DNA of 64,000 nucleotides from Streptomyces sp. NBC_00335 (GTDB lineage Bacteria; Actinomycetota; Actinomycetes; Streptomycetales; Streptomycetaceae), in contig NZ_CP108006.1 in the NCBI RefSeq assembly GCF_036127095.1, forward strand, positions 6,129,501 through 6,193,500, in the 5' to 3' direction. Under the pieces are notes generated by a model. That model ran no database searches and was not told the origin of the DNA. It saw nothing but the letters and a program-made list of their open reading frames with translations. Positions within the stretch are counted from its first letter, which is position 1, and every line of letters begins with the position of its first letter. Positions 8,743 through 16,695 of the stretch are shown here, piece after piece. A program made the translations under genes and the position numbers.

Positions 8743-10020
8743 ATGCGGCGTGGCATAGCGGCCACCGCGCTGGTCGCGGCTCTGGCGCTCGCGGCGACGG
8801 CTTGCGGCGGTGACACCAAGGACGGCGGCAACAGCGGCGCCAAGGCCGACGGGGAGCTCTCCGGCACGGTCACGTGGTGGGACACCTCGAACGACGCCGA
8901 GAAGGCGTCCTTCCAGAAGATCGCCGAGGCGTTCACCGCCAAGCACCCCAAGGTGACCGTCAAGTACGTCAACGTTCCGTACGGCGACGCGCAGAACAAG
9001 GTCAAGAACGCCTTCAGCAGCGGCTCCGAGGCCCCCGACGTGATCCGCGCCGACGTGGGCTGGGTCGCCGACTTCGCCTCCCTCGGCTACCTCGCCGAGG
9101 TCCCGGCGGACACGGCCAAGAAGGTCGACGCCGACTTCCTGCCCCAGGCCGCGGCCAGCGGCAAGTTCGAGGGCAAGACCTACGCCGTCCCGCAGGTCAT
9201 CGACACCATGGGCCTCTTCTACAACAAGAAGATGCTCGCCGACGCCGGCGTCGAGCCCCCGAAGACGCTGGAAGAGGTGAAGACCGCCGCCGCGGCCATC
9301 AAGGCCAAGACCGGCAAGGCCGGCCTCTACCTGCGCGGCGACGACTCCTACTGGTTCCTCCCCCTCATCTACGGAGAGGGCGGCGACCTCGTCGACGCGA
9401 AGACCAAGACGGTCACCGTCGACAACGCGGCGGGCGTCAAGGCCTTCAAGACCGCCCGCGACCTGGTCACCTCGGGCGCGGCGATCACCAACGCCACCGA
9501 CGGCTGGGCCAACATGCAGACCGCCTTCAAGTCGGGCGAGGCCGCGATGATGATCAACGGTCCCTGGGCCGTGGCCGACAGCTACGCGGGCGACCAGTTC
9601 AAGGACAAGGCCAACCTCGGCATCGCCCCGGTCCCGGCCGGCTCGGTCAAGGCGGGCGCCCCGCAGGGCGGCCACGACCTCGCCGTCTACGCGGGCTCCA
9701 AGAACATCGCCGCCGCGAACGCCTTCGTCGACTACATGACCTCGCAGGAGGTGCAGGTCCAGTCCGCCAAGGAGCTGAGCCTGCTCCCGACCCGGACGGC
9801 CGCCTACGAGCAGCCCGAGGTCAAGGCCAGCGAGATGGTGCAGTTCTTCAAGCCGGCCGTGGACAAGGCCGTCGAGCGCGCCTGGATCCCGGAGAACGGA
9901 TCCCTCTTCGCGCCGCTCCAGGTCGAATACACCAAGGCGATCACCGGGGCGTCGAGCCCGGAGGACGCGGCCAAGGCGGCCGGCGTCGAATTCCGCAAGA
10001 TCCTCAAGGGCTGGAAGTAA
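8743..10020 (+). CDS. malE: Maltose/maltodextrin ABC transporter substrate-binding lipoprotein
   Basis: A 425-residue family-1 extracellular solute-binding protein. Residues 1-20 are a lipoprotein signal with lipobox LAATAC, so Cys21 would be lipidated and the protein anchored outside the membrane. The mature part shows TVTWWDTSNDAEKASF, the VPQVIDTMGLFYNKKM hinge region and AMMINGPWAVADSY, typical of MalE. The ATG at 8743 has GAAGGAG seven bases upstream. It is the first gene of malE-malF-malG, followed by aglA and malR copies 2. The ATPase is missing here; in Streptomyces the shared MsiK ATPase usually serves such importers. The strongly Lys/Phe/Asn-containing, low-Arg composition suits an abundant secreted binding protein. 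Confidence 0.93.
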   Translation: MRRGIAATALVAALALAATACGGDTKDGGNSGAKADGELSGTVTWWDTSNDAEKASFQKIAEAFTAKHPKVTVKYVNVPYGDAQNKVKNAFSSGSEAPDVIRADVGWVADFASLGYLAEVPADTAKKVDADFLPQAAASGKFEGKTYAVPQVIDTMGLFYNKKMLADAGVEPPKTLEEVKTAAAAIKAKTGKAGLYLRGDDSYWFLPLIYGEGGDLVDAKTKTVTVDNAAGVKAFKTARDLVTSGAAITNATDGWANMQTAFKSGEAAMMINGPWAVADSYAGDQFKDKANLGIAPVPAGSVKAGAPQGGHDLAVYAGSKNIAAANAFVDYMTSQEVQVQSAKELSLLPTRTAAYEQPEVKASEMVQFFKPAVDKAVERAWIPENGSLFAPLQVEYTKAITGASSPEDAAKAAGVEFRKILKGWK

Positions 10021-10027
10021 CGAAACC

Positions 10028-11062
10028 ATGGCTGCTCACACCAGCCAGTCTGTGGCGAAGGCCGCGGGCGGCGAGACCGGTCCTGACACCGGTCCCGCCG
10101 CCCGCGGCCGGAGCCGCAGGACTGACAACAGGAACCGTCCCGGGTTGAAGCGGGCCCTCGCCACGCACTGGTACGCCTGGGCCATGATCACCCCCGTGGT
10201 GCTCGTGCTCGGCGTGATCATCGGCTGGCCCCTGGTCCGCGGCGTCTACCTGTCGCTGACCGACGCCACCGAACGCAACGTCAGCCGCACCATCGGCGCG
10301 AACCACATCGAGGCGACGTACGAGTTCATCGGACTCGACAACTACGCCGACGTCCTCGCCGACCCGGTGTTCCTGCAGCGGCTGGTGTGGACGGTCCTGT
10401 GGACCGTCGCCTGCGTCTCGATCACCTTCGCGCTCGGCCTGGGCCTCGCCACGGTGCTCAACCGCGAGTTCAGGGGACGCTCCGCCTACCGGATGGCACT
10501 CATCCTGCCCTGGGCCGTACCCGGATTCGTCTCCGTCTTCGCGTGGCGGTTCCTCTTCAACCGCGACAACGGCATCCTCAACAAGATCCTCGAAGGCGGC
10601 GGCATCTCCGCCGTCCCGTGGCTCGACGACCCGACCTGGGCCAAGATCGCGGTCATCTCCGTCAACGTCTGGCTCGGCGTCCCCTTCATGATGGTCGCCC
10701 TGCTCGGCGGCATGCAGTCCATCCCCGGCGAGCTCTACGAGGCGGCCGAGATGGACGGGGCGACCCCCTGGCAGCGGTTCCGCCACATCACCCTGCCGGG
10801 ACTGCGCACGGTCAGCATGACCGTGATCCTGCTCTCCACCATCTGGACCTTCAACATGTTCCCGGTGATCTTCCTGCTCACCCGGGGCGGCCCGGGTGAC
10901 TCCACCGAGATCCTGGTGACCCAGGCCTTCCGCGAGGCGTTCGTGTCGAGCCCGCGCGACTTCGCGGTCTCGGCGACCTGGGGCGTACTGATCCTCCTGC
11001 TGCTCACGATGTTCGCGCTGGTTTACCGGCGCTCGCTGCGCAAGCAGGGAGAGGTGTGGTGA
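10028..11062 (+). CDS. malF: Maltose ABC transporter permease MalF
   Basis: A 344-residue membrane protein with six transmembrane segments after a roughly 45-residue basic cytoplasmic N-terminus. The MalF-type binding-protein-dependent permease signature (EAA loop) is seen at about residues 237-256 as EAAEMDGATPWQRFRHITLP, the contact for the ATPase subunit. It pairs with MalG to form the translocation channel for maltodextrins. It starts eight bases after the malE stop, and its TGA overlaps the malG start, as expected for a tightly coupled operon. Confidence 0.93.
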   Translation: MAAHTSQSVAKAAGGETGPDTGPAARGRSRRTDNRNRPGLKRALATHWYAWAMITPVVLVLGVIIGWPLVRGVYLSLTDATERNVSRTIGANHIEATYEFIGLDNYADVLADPVFLQRLVWTVLWTVACVSITFALGLGLATVLNREFRGRSAYRMALILPWAVPGFVSVFAWRFLFNRDNGILNKILEGGGISAVPWLDDPTWAKIAVISVNVWLGVPFMMVALLGGMQSIPGELYEAAEMDGATPWQRFRHITLPGLRTVSMTVILLSTIWTFNMFPVIFLLTRGGPGDSTEILVTQAFREAFVSSPRDFAVSATWGVLILLLLTMFALVYRRSLRKQGEVW

Positions 11063-11973
11063 CCGTGACGACCAACTCCGCGAGTCCCGCGAGTTCCGAG
11101 AAGTCCGCGAGTGCCGCGAGTGCCGTGAAGGCGGCCTCCGTCCGCCCGCGCGGCAAGCGTTCCCCGCTCGCCTCCGCCGGGCTGCACGCCACCCTGGCCG
11201 TCGCCGCCGTGATCGCCGTCTTCCCGGTGCTGTGGGTCCTGCTGACCTCGCTCAAGCCCGCGAAGCACGCCATCTCCACGGACTTCGTCAAGGAACCCAC
11301 CCTCGACAACTACAGCTACCTGCTGGAGTCGACTTCCTTCCTGTCCTGGTTCGGCAACTCCGTCCTGGTCGCCGGCATCACCACCGTCCTCGGGGTGTTC
11401 ATCGCCGCCACCACCGGATACGCCGTCAGCCGCTTCAAGTTCCCCGGAATGAAGCCGCTGATGTGGACCCTGCTCATCACGCAGATGTTCCCGATGGCCA
11501 TCCTCATCGTCCCGCTCTACAACCTCATGGGCGACCTCGGGCTGCTGAACCAGCCGCTCGGCCTGGTGATCACCTACCTCACCATCGCCGTGCCGTTCTG
11601 CGCCTGGATGATGAAGGGCTTCTTCGACACCATCCCGGTCGAGATCGACGAATCCGGCCGTGTCGACGGGCTCAACCCCTTCGGCACCTTCTGGCGCCTG
11701 ATCCTGCCGCTCGCCAAGCCCGGCCTCGCCGTCACCGGCTTCTACGCCTTCATCACCGCCTGGGGCGAGGTCGCGTACGCCTCCGCCTTCATGGTCGGCG
11801 AAGAGAACCTCACGCTGGCCGGCGGCCTGCAGACCTTCGTCACCCAGTACACCTCCAACTGGGGCGCGATGAGCGCGGCTTCCATCCTCATCGCCATCCC
11901 CGCGGCCTTCTTCTTCCTCTTCGCCCAGCGTCACCTCGTCGCCGGGATGACGGCAGGCGCGACCAAGGGCTGA
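11059..11973 (+). CDS. malG: Maltose ABC transporter permease MalG
   Basis: A 304-residue MalG-type permease with six transmembrane segments. The EAA-type cytoplasmic loop is at about residues 194-216 (EIDESGRVDGLNPFGTFWRL), somewhat divergent from the canonical EAA motif, as usual for MalG proteins. The GTG at 11059 overlaps the malF TGA (GTGA) and has AGGGAGAGG just upstream; a GTG three bases earlier is also in frame. The N-terminal 25 residues are a Ser/Ala-rich low-complexity stretch before the first membrane helix. It completes the malEFG importer, and the second alpha-glucosidase gene follows after 74 bases. Confidence 0.92.
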   Translation: MTVTTNSASPASSEKSASAASAVKAASVRPRGKRSPLASAGLHATLAVAAVIAVFPVLWVLLTSLKPAKHAISTDFVKEPTLDNYSYLLESTSFLSWFGNSVLVAGITTVLGVFIAATTGYAVSRFKFPGMKPLMWTLLITQMFPMAILIVPLYNLMGDLGLLNQPLGLVITYLTIAVPFCAWMMKGFFDTIPVEIDESGRVDGLNPFGTFWRLILPLAKPGLAVTGFYAFITAWGEVAYASAFMVGEENLTLAGGLQTFVTQYTSNWGAMSAASILIAIPAAFFFLFAQRHLVAGMTAGATKG

Positions 11974-12047
11974 CCAGCCCCGCGCGCACGGGCCGACCAC
12001 CCGGTGCCTGCCCCCTCTCACCCCCGGCCCGATCTCCCAAGGACGAC

Positions 12048-13649
12048 ATGACCCAGCACCTCGCCGACGCCTTCCCCACCTCCACCGGCACCCAGCCCGG
12101 CTGGTGGAGAGAAGCGGTGATCTACCAGGTCTATCCGCGCAGCTTCGCCGACTCCAACGGAGACGGCATGGGGGACCTCGAAGGCATCCGCAGCCGACTG
12201 CCCTACCTCAAGGAACTCGGCGTCGACGCCGTGTGGCTCAGCCCCTTCTACGCCTCCCCGCAGGCCGACGCGGGCTACGACGTCGCCGACTACCGGGCCA
12301 TCGACCCGATGTTCGGCAGCCTCCACGACGCCGACGCCGTCATCCGCGAAGCCCACGCGCTGGACCTGCGGATCATCGTGGACCTGGTCCCCAACCACTG
12401 CTCCGACCAGCACGAATGGTTCAAGCAGGCGCTGCGCGAGGGCCCGGGGTCCCCGCTGCGCGAACGCTTCCACTTCCGCGCGGGCCAGGGCGACGGCGGC
12501 GCCCTGCCCCCCAACGACTGGGAGTCCATCTTCGGCGGGCCCGCCTGGACCCGAGTCGCCGACGGGGAGTGGTACCTGCACCTCTTCGCCCCCGAGCAGC
12601 CCGACTTCAACTGGGAACACCCCGCCGTCCAGGACGAGTTCCGCTCGATCCTGCGCTTCTGGCTCGACCTCGGCGCCGACGGCTTCCGCATCGACGTGGC
12701 CCACGGCCTGGTCAAGGCTCCCGGCCTGCCCGACCTCGGCCGCGGCGAACAGCTCAAGCTGCTCGGCAACCAGGTGCTGCCCTTCTTCGACCAAGACGGC
12801 GTCCACGAGATCTACCGCTCCTGGCGCCGGGTCCTCGACGAGTACGCCGGCGACCGCATCGGCGTGGCCGAGGCCTGGACGCCGAGCGCCGACCGGACGG
12901 CCATGTACCTGCGGCCCGACGAACTGCACCAGGCCTTCAACTTCCACTACCTGAACACCGGATGGGACGCGAAGGCGCTGCGCGCCACCATCGACGAGTC
13001 CCTGGACGCGATGCGCCCGGTGGGCGCGCCGACGACGTGGGTGCTGTCGAACCACGACGTCGTACGCCACGTCACGCGCTACGGCGGCGGGGCCGAGGGC
13101 CTGGCCCGGGCGCGGGCGGCCGCGCTGCTGATGCTGGCCCTGCCCGGTTCCGCGTACGTCTACCAGGGCGAGGAGCTCGGCCTGCCGGAGGTGCTGGACC
13201 TGCCGGACGGGGTGCGGCAGGACCCGGCCTTCGCCCGCGGCGCCGGGCAGGACGGGCTGCGCGACGGCTGCCGCGTACCGATCCCGTGGTCGGGCACCGA
13301 GGCCCCGTACGGCTTCGGCGAGGGCGGCAGCTGGCTGCCGCAGCCGGCCGAGTGGGCGGGCCTGAGCGTGGCCGCGCAGACCGGCGACCCCCACTCCACC
13401 CTGGAGCTCTACCGCGCCGCGCTGCGCCTGCGCCGTTCGCACCCGGAGCTGGGGGCCGGCGACGCGGTGGAGTGGCTCCAGGCTCCGGCCGGCGTCCTGG
13501 CCTTCCGCCGGGGGGACTTCACCTGCACGGTCAACACCACGGCCGAGCCGGTACGGATGCCCGCGCCGGGCACCGTACTGCTGGCGAGCGGGCCCCTGCC
13601 CGACCCGTCGGAGCTGCCGGCCGACACGGCGGTGTGGTGGCGGGGATGA
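12048..13649 (+). CDS. GH13 alpha-glucosidase AglA-like (copy 2)
   Basis: A 533-residue cytoplasmic GH13 alpha-glucosidase closely related to the copy at 6864-8522. The same order of motifs is seen: WWREAVIYQVYPRSFADSNG at the N-terminus, nucleophile region DGFRIDVAHG (about residue 211), acid/base GVAEAWTP (about 273) and LSNHDVVRH (about 333). The ATG at 12048 has AAGGACG upstream. It lies downstream of malG and its TGA overlaps the ATG of the next regulator gene (ATGA). Downstream-of-malG placement corresponds to the aglA position I recall from S. coelicolor; the flanking mirror copy suggests duplication. It hydrolyses imported maltodextrins to glucose. Confidence 0.9.
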   Translation: MTQHLADAFPTSTGTQPGWWREAVIYQVYPRSFADSNGDGMGDLEGIRSRLPYLKELGVDAVWLSPFYASPQADAGYDVADYRAIDPMFGSLHDADAVIREAHALDLRIIVDLVPNHCSDQHEWFKQALREGPGSPLRERFHFRAGQGDGGALPPNDWESIFGGPAWTRVADGEWYLHLFAPEQPDFNWEHPAVQDEFRSILRFWLDLGADGFRIDVAHGLVKAPGLPDLGRGEQLKLLGNQVLPFFDQDGVHEIYRSWRRVLDEYAGDRIGVAEAWTPSADRTAMYLRPDELHQAFNFHYLNTGWDAKALRATIDESLDAMRPVGAPTTWVLSNHDVVRHVTRYGGGAEGLARARAAALLMLALPGSAYVYQGEELGLPEVLDLPDGVRQDPAFARGAGQDGLRDGCRVPIPWSGTEAPYGFGEGGSWLPQPAEWAGLSVAAQTGDPHSTLELYRAALRLRRSHPELGAGDAVEWLQAPAGVLAFRRGDFTCTVNTTAEPVRMPAPGTVLLASGPLPDPSELPADTAVWWRG

Positions 13650-14653
13650 CCTCCCCGCTGCGGCTGACGGACATCGCCGCGCAGGCCGCGGTCAGCGAGG
13701 CGACCGTCAGCCGCGTGCTCAACGGCAAGGCGGGCGTGGCGTCCGGCACCCGGCACAAGGTGCTGGCCGCCATGGACCTGCTGGGCTACGAACGCCCGGT
13801 CCGGCTGCGCCGGCGCAGCAACGGGCTGGTGGGCCTGCTGACCCCGGAGCTCACCAACCCGATCTTCCCGGCGTTCGCCCAGGTCATCGAGCAGACCCTG
13901 GCGGGCCACGGCTACACCCCGGTGCTGTGCACGCAGACCCCTGGGGGAGCCACCGAGGACGAACTGGTGGAGCAGCTGGAGGAACGCGGGGTCACCGGCA
14001 TCGTGTTCCTGTCCGGGCTGCACGCGGACTCCTCGGCGGACCCTTCGCGCTACCAGCGGCTGGCGGCGCGGGGGGTCCCGTTCGTGCTGATCAACGGCTT
14101 CAACGAGCAGGTCCAGGCCCCCTTCATCTCCCCGGACGACCGCGCGGCGGCGGAGATGGCGGTCCGCCACCTGGAGGACCTGGGCCACCGCAGGATCGGC
14201 CTGGCCATCGGCCCTACGCGGTACGTGCCGTCGGCGCGGAAGGAAGCGGGTTTCATCGCCGCCCTCCCGTCGGCTGCGGCCGAAGGCCTGATCCAGCGCA
14301 CCCTGTTCACGGTCGAGGGCGGCCACGCGGCGGGCGGAGCCCTACTGGACCGGGGCTGCACGGGCATCGTCTGCGGCAGCGACCCGATGGCCCTGGGCGT
14401 CATACGAGCGGCCCGCGAGCGGGGGCTGCGCGTCCCGGAGGACATCTCGGTCGTCGGCTTCGACGACTCCCCGCTGATCGCCTTCACGGACCCCCCGCTG
14501 ACGACGGTCCGCCAACCGGTCCGCGCCATGGCCACGGCAGCGGTGGGCGCCCTCCTGGAGGCGGTCGCCGGCACCCCGGTCCAGCGGACCGAGTACGTGT
14601 TCCAGCCGGAGCTGGTGGTCCGGGGGTCCACCGGGCAGGGGCCGGGGGAGTAG
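13646..14653 (+). CDS. LacI-family regulator, MalR paralogue (copy 2)
   Basis: A 335-residue LacI/GalR repressor whose HTH (LRLTDIAAQAAVSEATVSRV) shares the recognition-helix segment with the other MalR in this window. The effector domain also aligns throughout (VLINGFNEQVQAPFISPDDR against VLINGFSDKVQAPFVSPDDR) but is a few residues shorter around residue 200. It is translationally coupled to the alpha-glucosidase copy 2 by an ATGA overlap. Because the recognition helices match, both repressors probably compete for or share operators, while effector preference may differ. It is the last gene before the inverted-repeat region, and no clear terminator separates them. Confidence 0.87.
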   Translation: MTSPLRLTDIAAQAAVSEATVSRVLNGKAGVASGTRHKVLAAMDLLGYERPVRLRRRSNGLVGLLTPELTNPIFPAFAQVIEQTLAGHGYTPVLCTQTPGGATEDELVEQLEERGVTGIVFLSGLHADSSADPSRYQRLAARGVPFVLINGFNEQVQAPFISPDDRAAAEMAVRHLEDLGHRRIGLAIGPTRYVPSARKEAGFIAALPSAAAEGLIQRTLFTVEGGHAAGGALLDRGCTGIVCGSDPMALGVIRAARERGLRVPEDISVVGFDDSPLIAFTDPPLTTVRQPVRAMATAAVGALLEAVAGTPVQRTEYVFQPELVVRGSTGQGPGE

Positions 14654-14701
14654 GGGAGGGGGGCTTGTGCTGCGGGTCGGTTGGGCTGCGGGCTGGGCGG
14701 T

Positions 14702-15155
14702 GGCTGCGTGGGGTTCCGGGGGGCGTCCCGGCAGTCCAGTGTCCTTTCGGTGTGGGCCGGTCCCTCAAGGGCGCTCCCTGCGGTCGCGTCGCTTCGCGAT
14801 GGCCTTCGGCCACCCTTGACCGACCGACCCACACCGAAACGCCACAAGACTTCCGGGATCCCCCCGGGGAATGGCCGGGGGAGGACCTTGGGAGGGGCGG
14901 CCTCGTCTGAGTTGCGCAGCCCCCTTTGGTCGGTGGGCATCTGTGCACGGATCCGGCAGGACCGTGAGCTCAGCCGGTACGGAGGCGCGGGGCGATCGGA
15001 GCATCCAGGGCCGGGCGTCTGGACACCCTTCCCGTGACCGTCGACCGCCACCCCGAGCGCAAGGACGCTCACAAGCCCCTCAGGGCCGGTGGGCGCGACA
15101 GATCGCTACGTACTCTCGCTCGGCTTAGCGACTAACGACCGTCTGTGGCTGATCT
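14702..15155 (-). repeat. Long inverted repeat, left copy (about 454 bp)
   Basis: The reverse complement of this stretch aligns end to end with 16062-16514. Long runs are identical: the outer end over 30 bases from AGATCAGCCACAGACGG, a GGTGGCGGTCGACGGTCACG block, and the hairpin core with GAAGGCCATCGCGAAGCG. Small substitutions are scattered elsewhere. No open reading frame with Streptomyces-like coding character is seen in it. It contains an internal imperfect hairpin (14745-14839). With the right copy it brackets the aminotransferase gene. Confidence 0.85.
14745..14839. repeat. Hairpin within the left inverted repeat
   Basis: Arms beginning TTTCGGTGTGGG and ending CCCACACCGAAA pair across a roughly 41-base loop, with several mismatches in the middle of the stem. 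The loop is the same as in the right copy and contains TGGCCGAAGGCCA and TCGCGAAGCGA mini-hairpins (seen on the minus strand). Confidence 0.75.
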
Positions 15156-15207
15156 GGAGAAGGTTCGAGGTCCGGGCGGACGAGGTGGTTGTGACAGCAT
15201 TGCGCGA

Positions 15208-15996
15208 GTGCTGAGCATAGAGATCAACGGTCTGCCCGCAGAGGTTGAGGACGTGCACCGGGTCGCGACGTGGAACTACGGGCACTTCACGTCGATGCAG
15301 GTCCGCGAGGGGGCGGTGCCGGGGCTGGAGCTCCACCTCCGACGGCTGGCCGGTGCCTCTCTGGAGCTCTTCGGCGAGGCGGCCGAGCAGGACGACGTCC
15401 GGATCCGCGCACTCATCCGGCACGGGCTCGGCGACCGGTCTGATGCGTCGGTGCGGGTGAGTGTCGTTCCCGCCGTCGGCTCAGCGGGTCGTACGGACGT
15501 CATGGTGTCGGTCTCGGACGCCGTGGCCGACAGCCCACGGCCGGCACTGCGCGTTCGCACGGCGACGTATGAGCGCGACCTGCCGCACCTCAAGCACGTG
15601 GCGACGATGGGGCTCACCTACGGGAGGCTCCAGGCCCGCGAGGCGGGTTTCGACGATGTCCTGTTCGTCGGCCGGGACGGGTTCGTCCGCGAGGGCTCGG
15701 TGTGGAACGCGTCGTTCTGGGACGGGGAGCAGGTGCTGTGGCCCGAGGCCCCCGTGCTGCCCGGCATCACCATGCAGCTGCTCCAGGCCGGCCTGACCCG
15801 TATCGGTGCCATGTGGTCGACCCGTCGGCTGACAGTCGACGACTTTCCGGCACTTCGAGCCGCCGCAGCGAACAACTCTCATTGCCCCAGCCAGCCTCTG
15901 GCCTCCATCGACCAATTCGTCTTCTCCGACGAGGGTTCGGTCCTGACCGATGTCCTCAACAGGGCCTGGGCCTCGGTCCCCTGGGACGTCATCTGA
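15208..15996 (+). CDS. Class IV aminotransferase family protein
   Basis: A 262-residue protein of the PLP fold-type IV family (branched-chain/D-amino acid aminotransferases and 4-amino-4-deoxychorismate lyases). The expected PLP lysine lies in RDLPHLKHVATM (about residue 132). The family's phosphate-binding segment appears as VLPGITMQLL, after GFVREGSVWNASFW (the usual E-G-S-x-x-N motif). The GTG at 15208 was chosen at the first conserved strand; upstream in-frame codons lie in the repeat. It stands alone between two inverted repeats, and codons such as ATA, TCT and GCA are more common than in neighbours. An accessory, possibly acquired gene is inferred. Substrate unknown. Confidence 0.82.
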   Translation: MLSIEINGLPAEVEDVHRVATWNYGHFTSMQVREGAVPGLELHLRRLAGASLELFGEAAEQDDVRIRALIRHGLGDRSDASVRVSVVPAVGSAGRTDVMVSVSDAVADSPRPALRVRTATYERDLPHLKHVATMGLTYGRLQAREAGFDDVLFVGRDGFVREGSVWNASFWDGEQVLWPEAPVLPGITMQLLQAGLTRIGAMWSTRRLTVDDFPALRAAAANNSHCPSQPLASIDQFVFSDEGSVLTDVLNRAWASVPWDVI

Positions 15997-16061
15997 CAGC
16001 CGTATCGTCGTCCCCACGTCGTCAGACCGACCACCACAGCCAAGTACCCATGCCCCCGTCT

Positions 16062-16514
16062 AGATCAGCCACAGACGGTCGTTAGTCGCTAAGCTGAGTG
16101 GGACTGTGTAGCGATCTGTCGCGCCCACCGCCCCTGAGGTCCTTCTCGTCCACCTTGCGCTCTGGGTGGCGGTCGACGGTCACGGGAAGGGTGCCCAGAC
16201 GCCCGGCCCTGGATGCCCGCATCGCCCCGCGCGTCCGTACCGGCTGAGGTCACGGTCCTGCCGGATCGGTGTCCAGATGCCCTCCGGCCGGAGGGGGCTG
16301 CGCATCTCAGACGAGGCCGCCCCTCCCCTCTCCTCCCCCCGGCCATTCCCCGGGGGGATCCCGGAAGTCTTGTGTTTTTCCGTGGTGGGACGGTCCGTCA
16401 AGGGTGGCCGAAGGCCATCGCGAAGCGACGCGACCGCAGGGAGCGCCCTTGACGGACCGTCCCACCACGGAAGGACGCTCGACTGCCGGGACGCCGCCCG
16501 GCACCCACGCAGCC
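16062..16514 (+). repeat. Long inverted repeat, right copy (about 453 bp)
   Basis: Inverted partner of 14702-15155, of nearly equal length (453 against 454). It starts with AGATCAGCCACAGACGGTCG 65 bases after the aminotransferase stop and ends with CACGCAGCC. Its perfect internal hairpin is at 16378-16472. It separates the aminotransferase from the amylase promoter and has no coding signal. Confidence 0.85.
16378..16472. repeat. Perfect 27-bp stem hairpin within the right inverted repeat
   Basis: TTCCGTGGTGGGACGG... (16378-16404) pairs perfectly with ...CCGTCCCACCACGGAA (16446-16472), leaving a 41-base loop. The loop itself holds TGGCCGAAGGCCA and TCGCGAAGCGA, both with GAA triloops. The stem differs in sequence from the left copy while pairing is kept, which suggests selection on structure rather than sequence. 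Confidence 0.8.
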
Positions 16515-16572
16515 AAGGACCGGCCCGCAGCCCAACCCACCCCCCACCCCCCGACCCCACCCGGAAACAATT

Positions 16573-16623
16573 CTGCAATCTCTTGCGCAAGGTCTTGCAG
16601 CGCCCCCGTCCGGCACCTACGGT
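16573..16623 (+). promoter_or_regulatory. Alpha-amylase promoter and MalR-type operator
   Basis: A CTTGCGCAAG palindrome (16582-16591) sits inside a 28-bp imperfect palindrome from CTGCAA to TTGCAG (16573-16600). TTGCAG (16595-16600), a 17-base spacer and TACGGT (16618-16623) form a plausible vegetative promoter whose -35 overlaps the operator. CTTGC/GCAAG half-sites match those before malE. Regulation by a MalR protein is inferred. Confidence 0.6.
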
Positions 16624-16695
16624 CGCTGCAATCCCCAACTCGGCCGTGACCGGTCCCCACCCGGTCCTGCGCCTCTCCGCCAGGAGGAACACCCC

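Noticed and set aside
14484..15128. Several short frames inside the left inverted repeat
   Set aside because: They follow repeat sequence, reappear in the right copy in other contexts, and lack ribosome sites; such repeat-derived frames are often mis-annotated.
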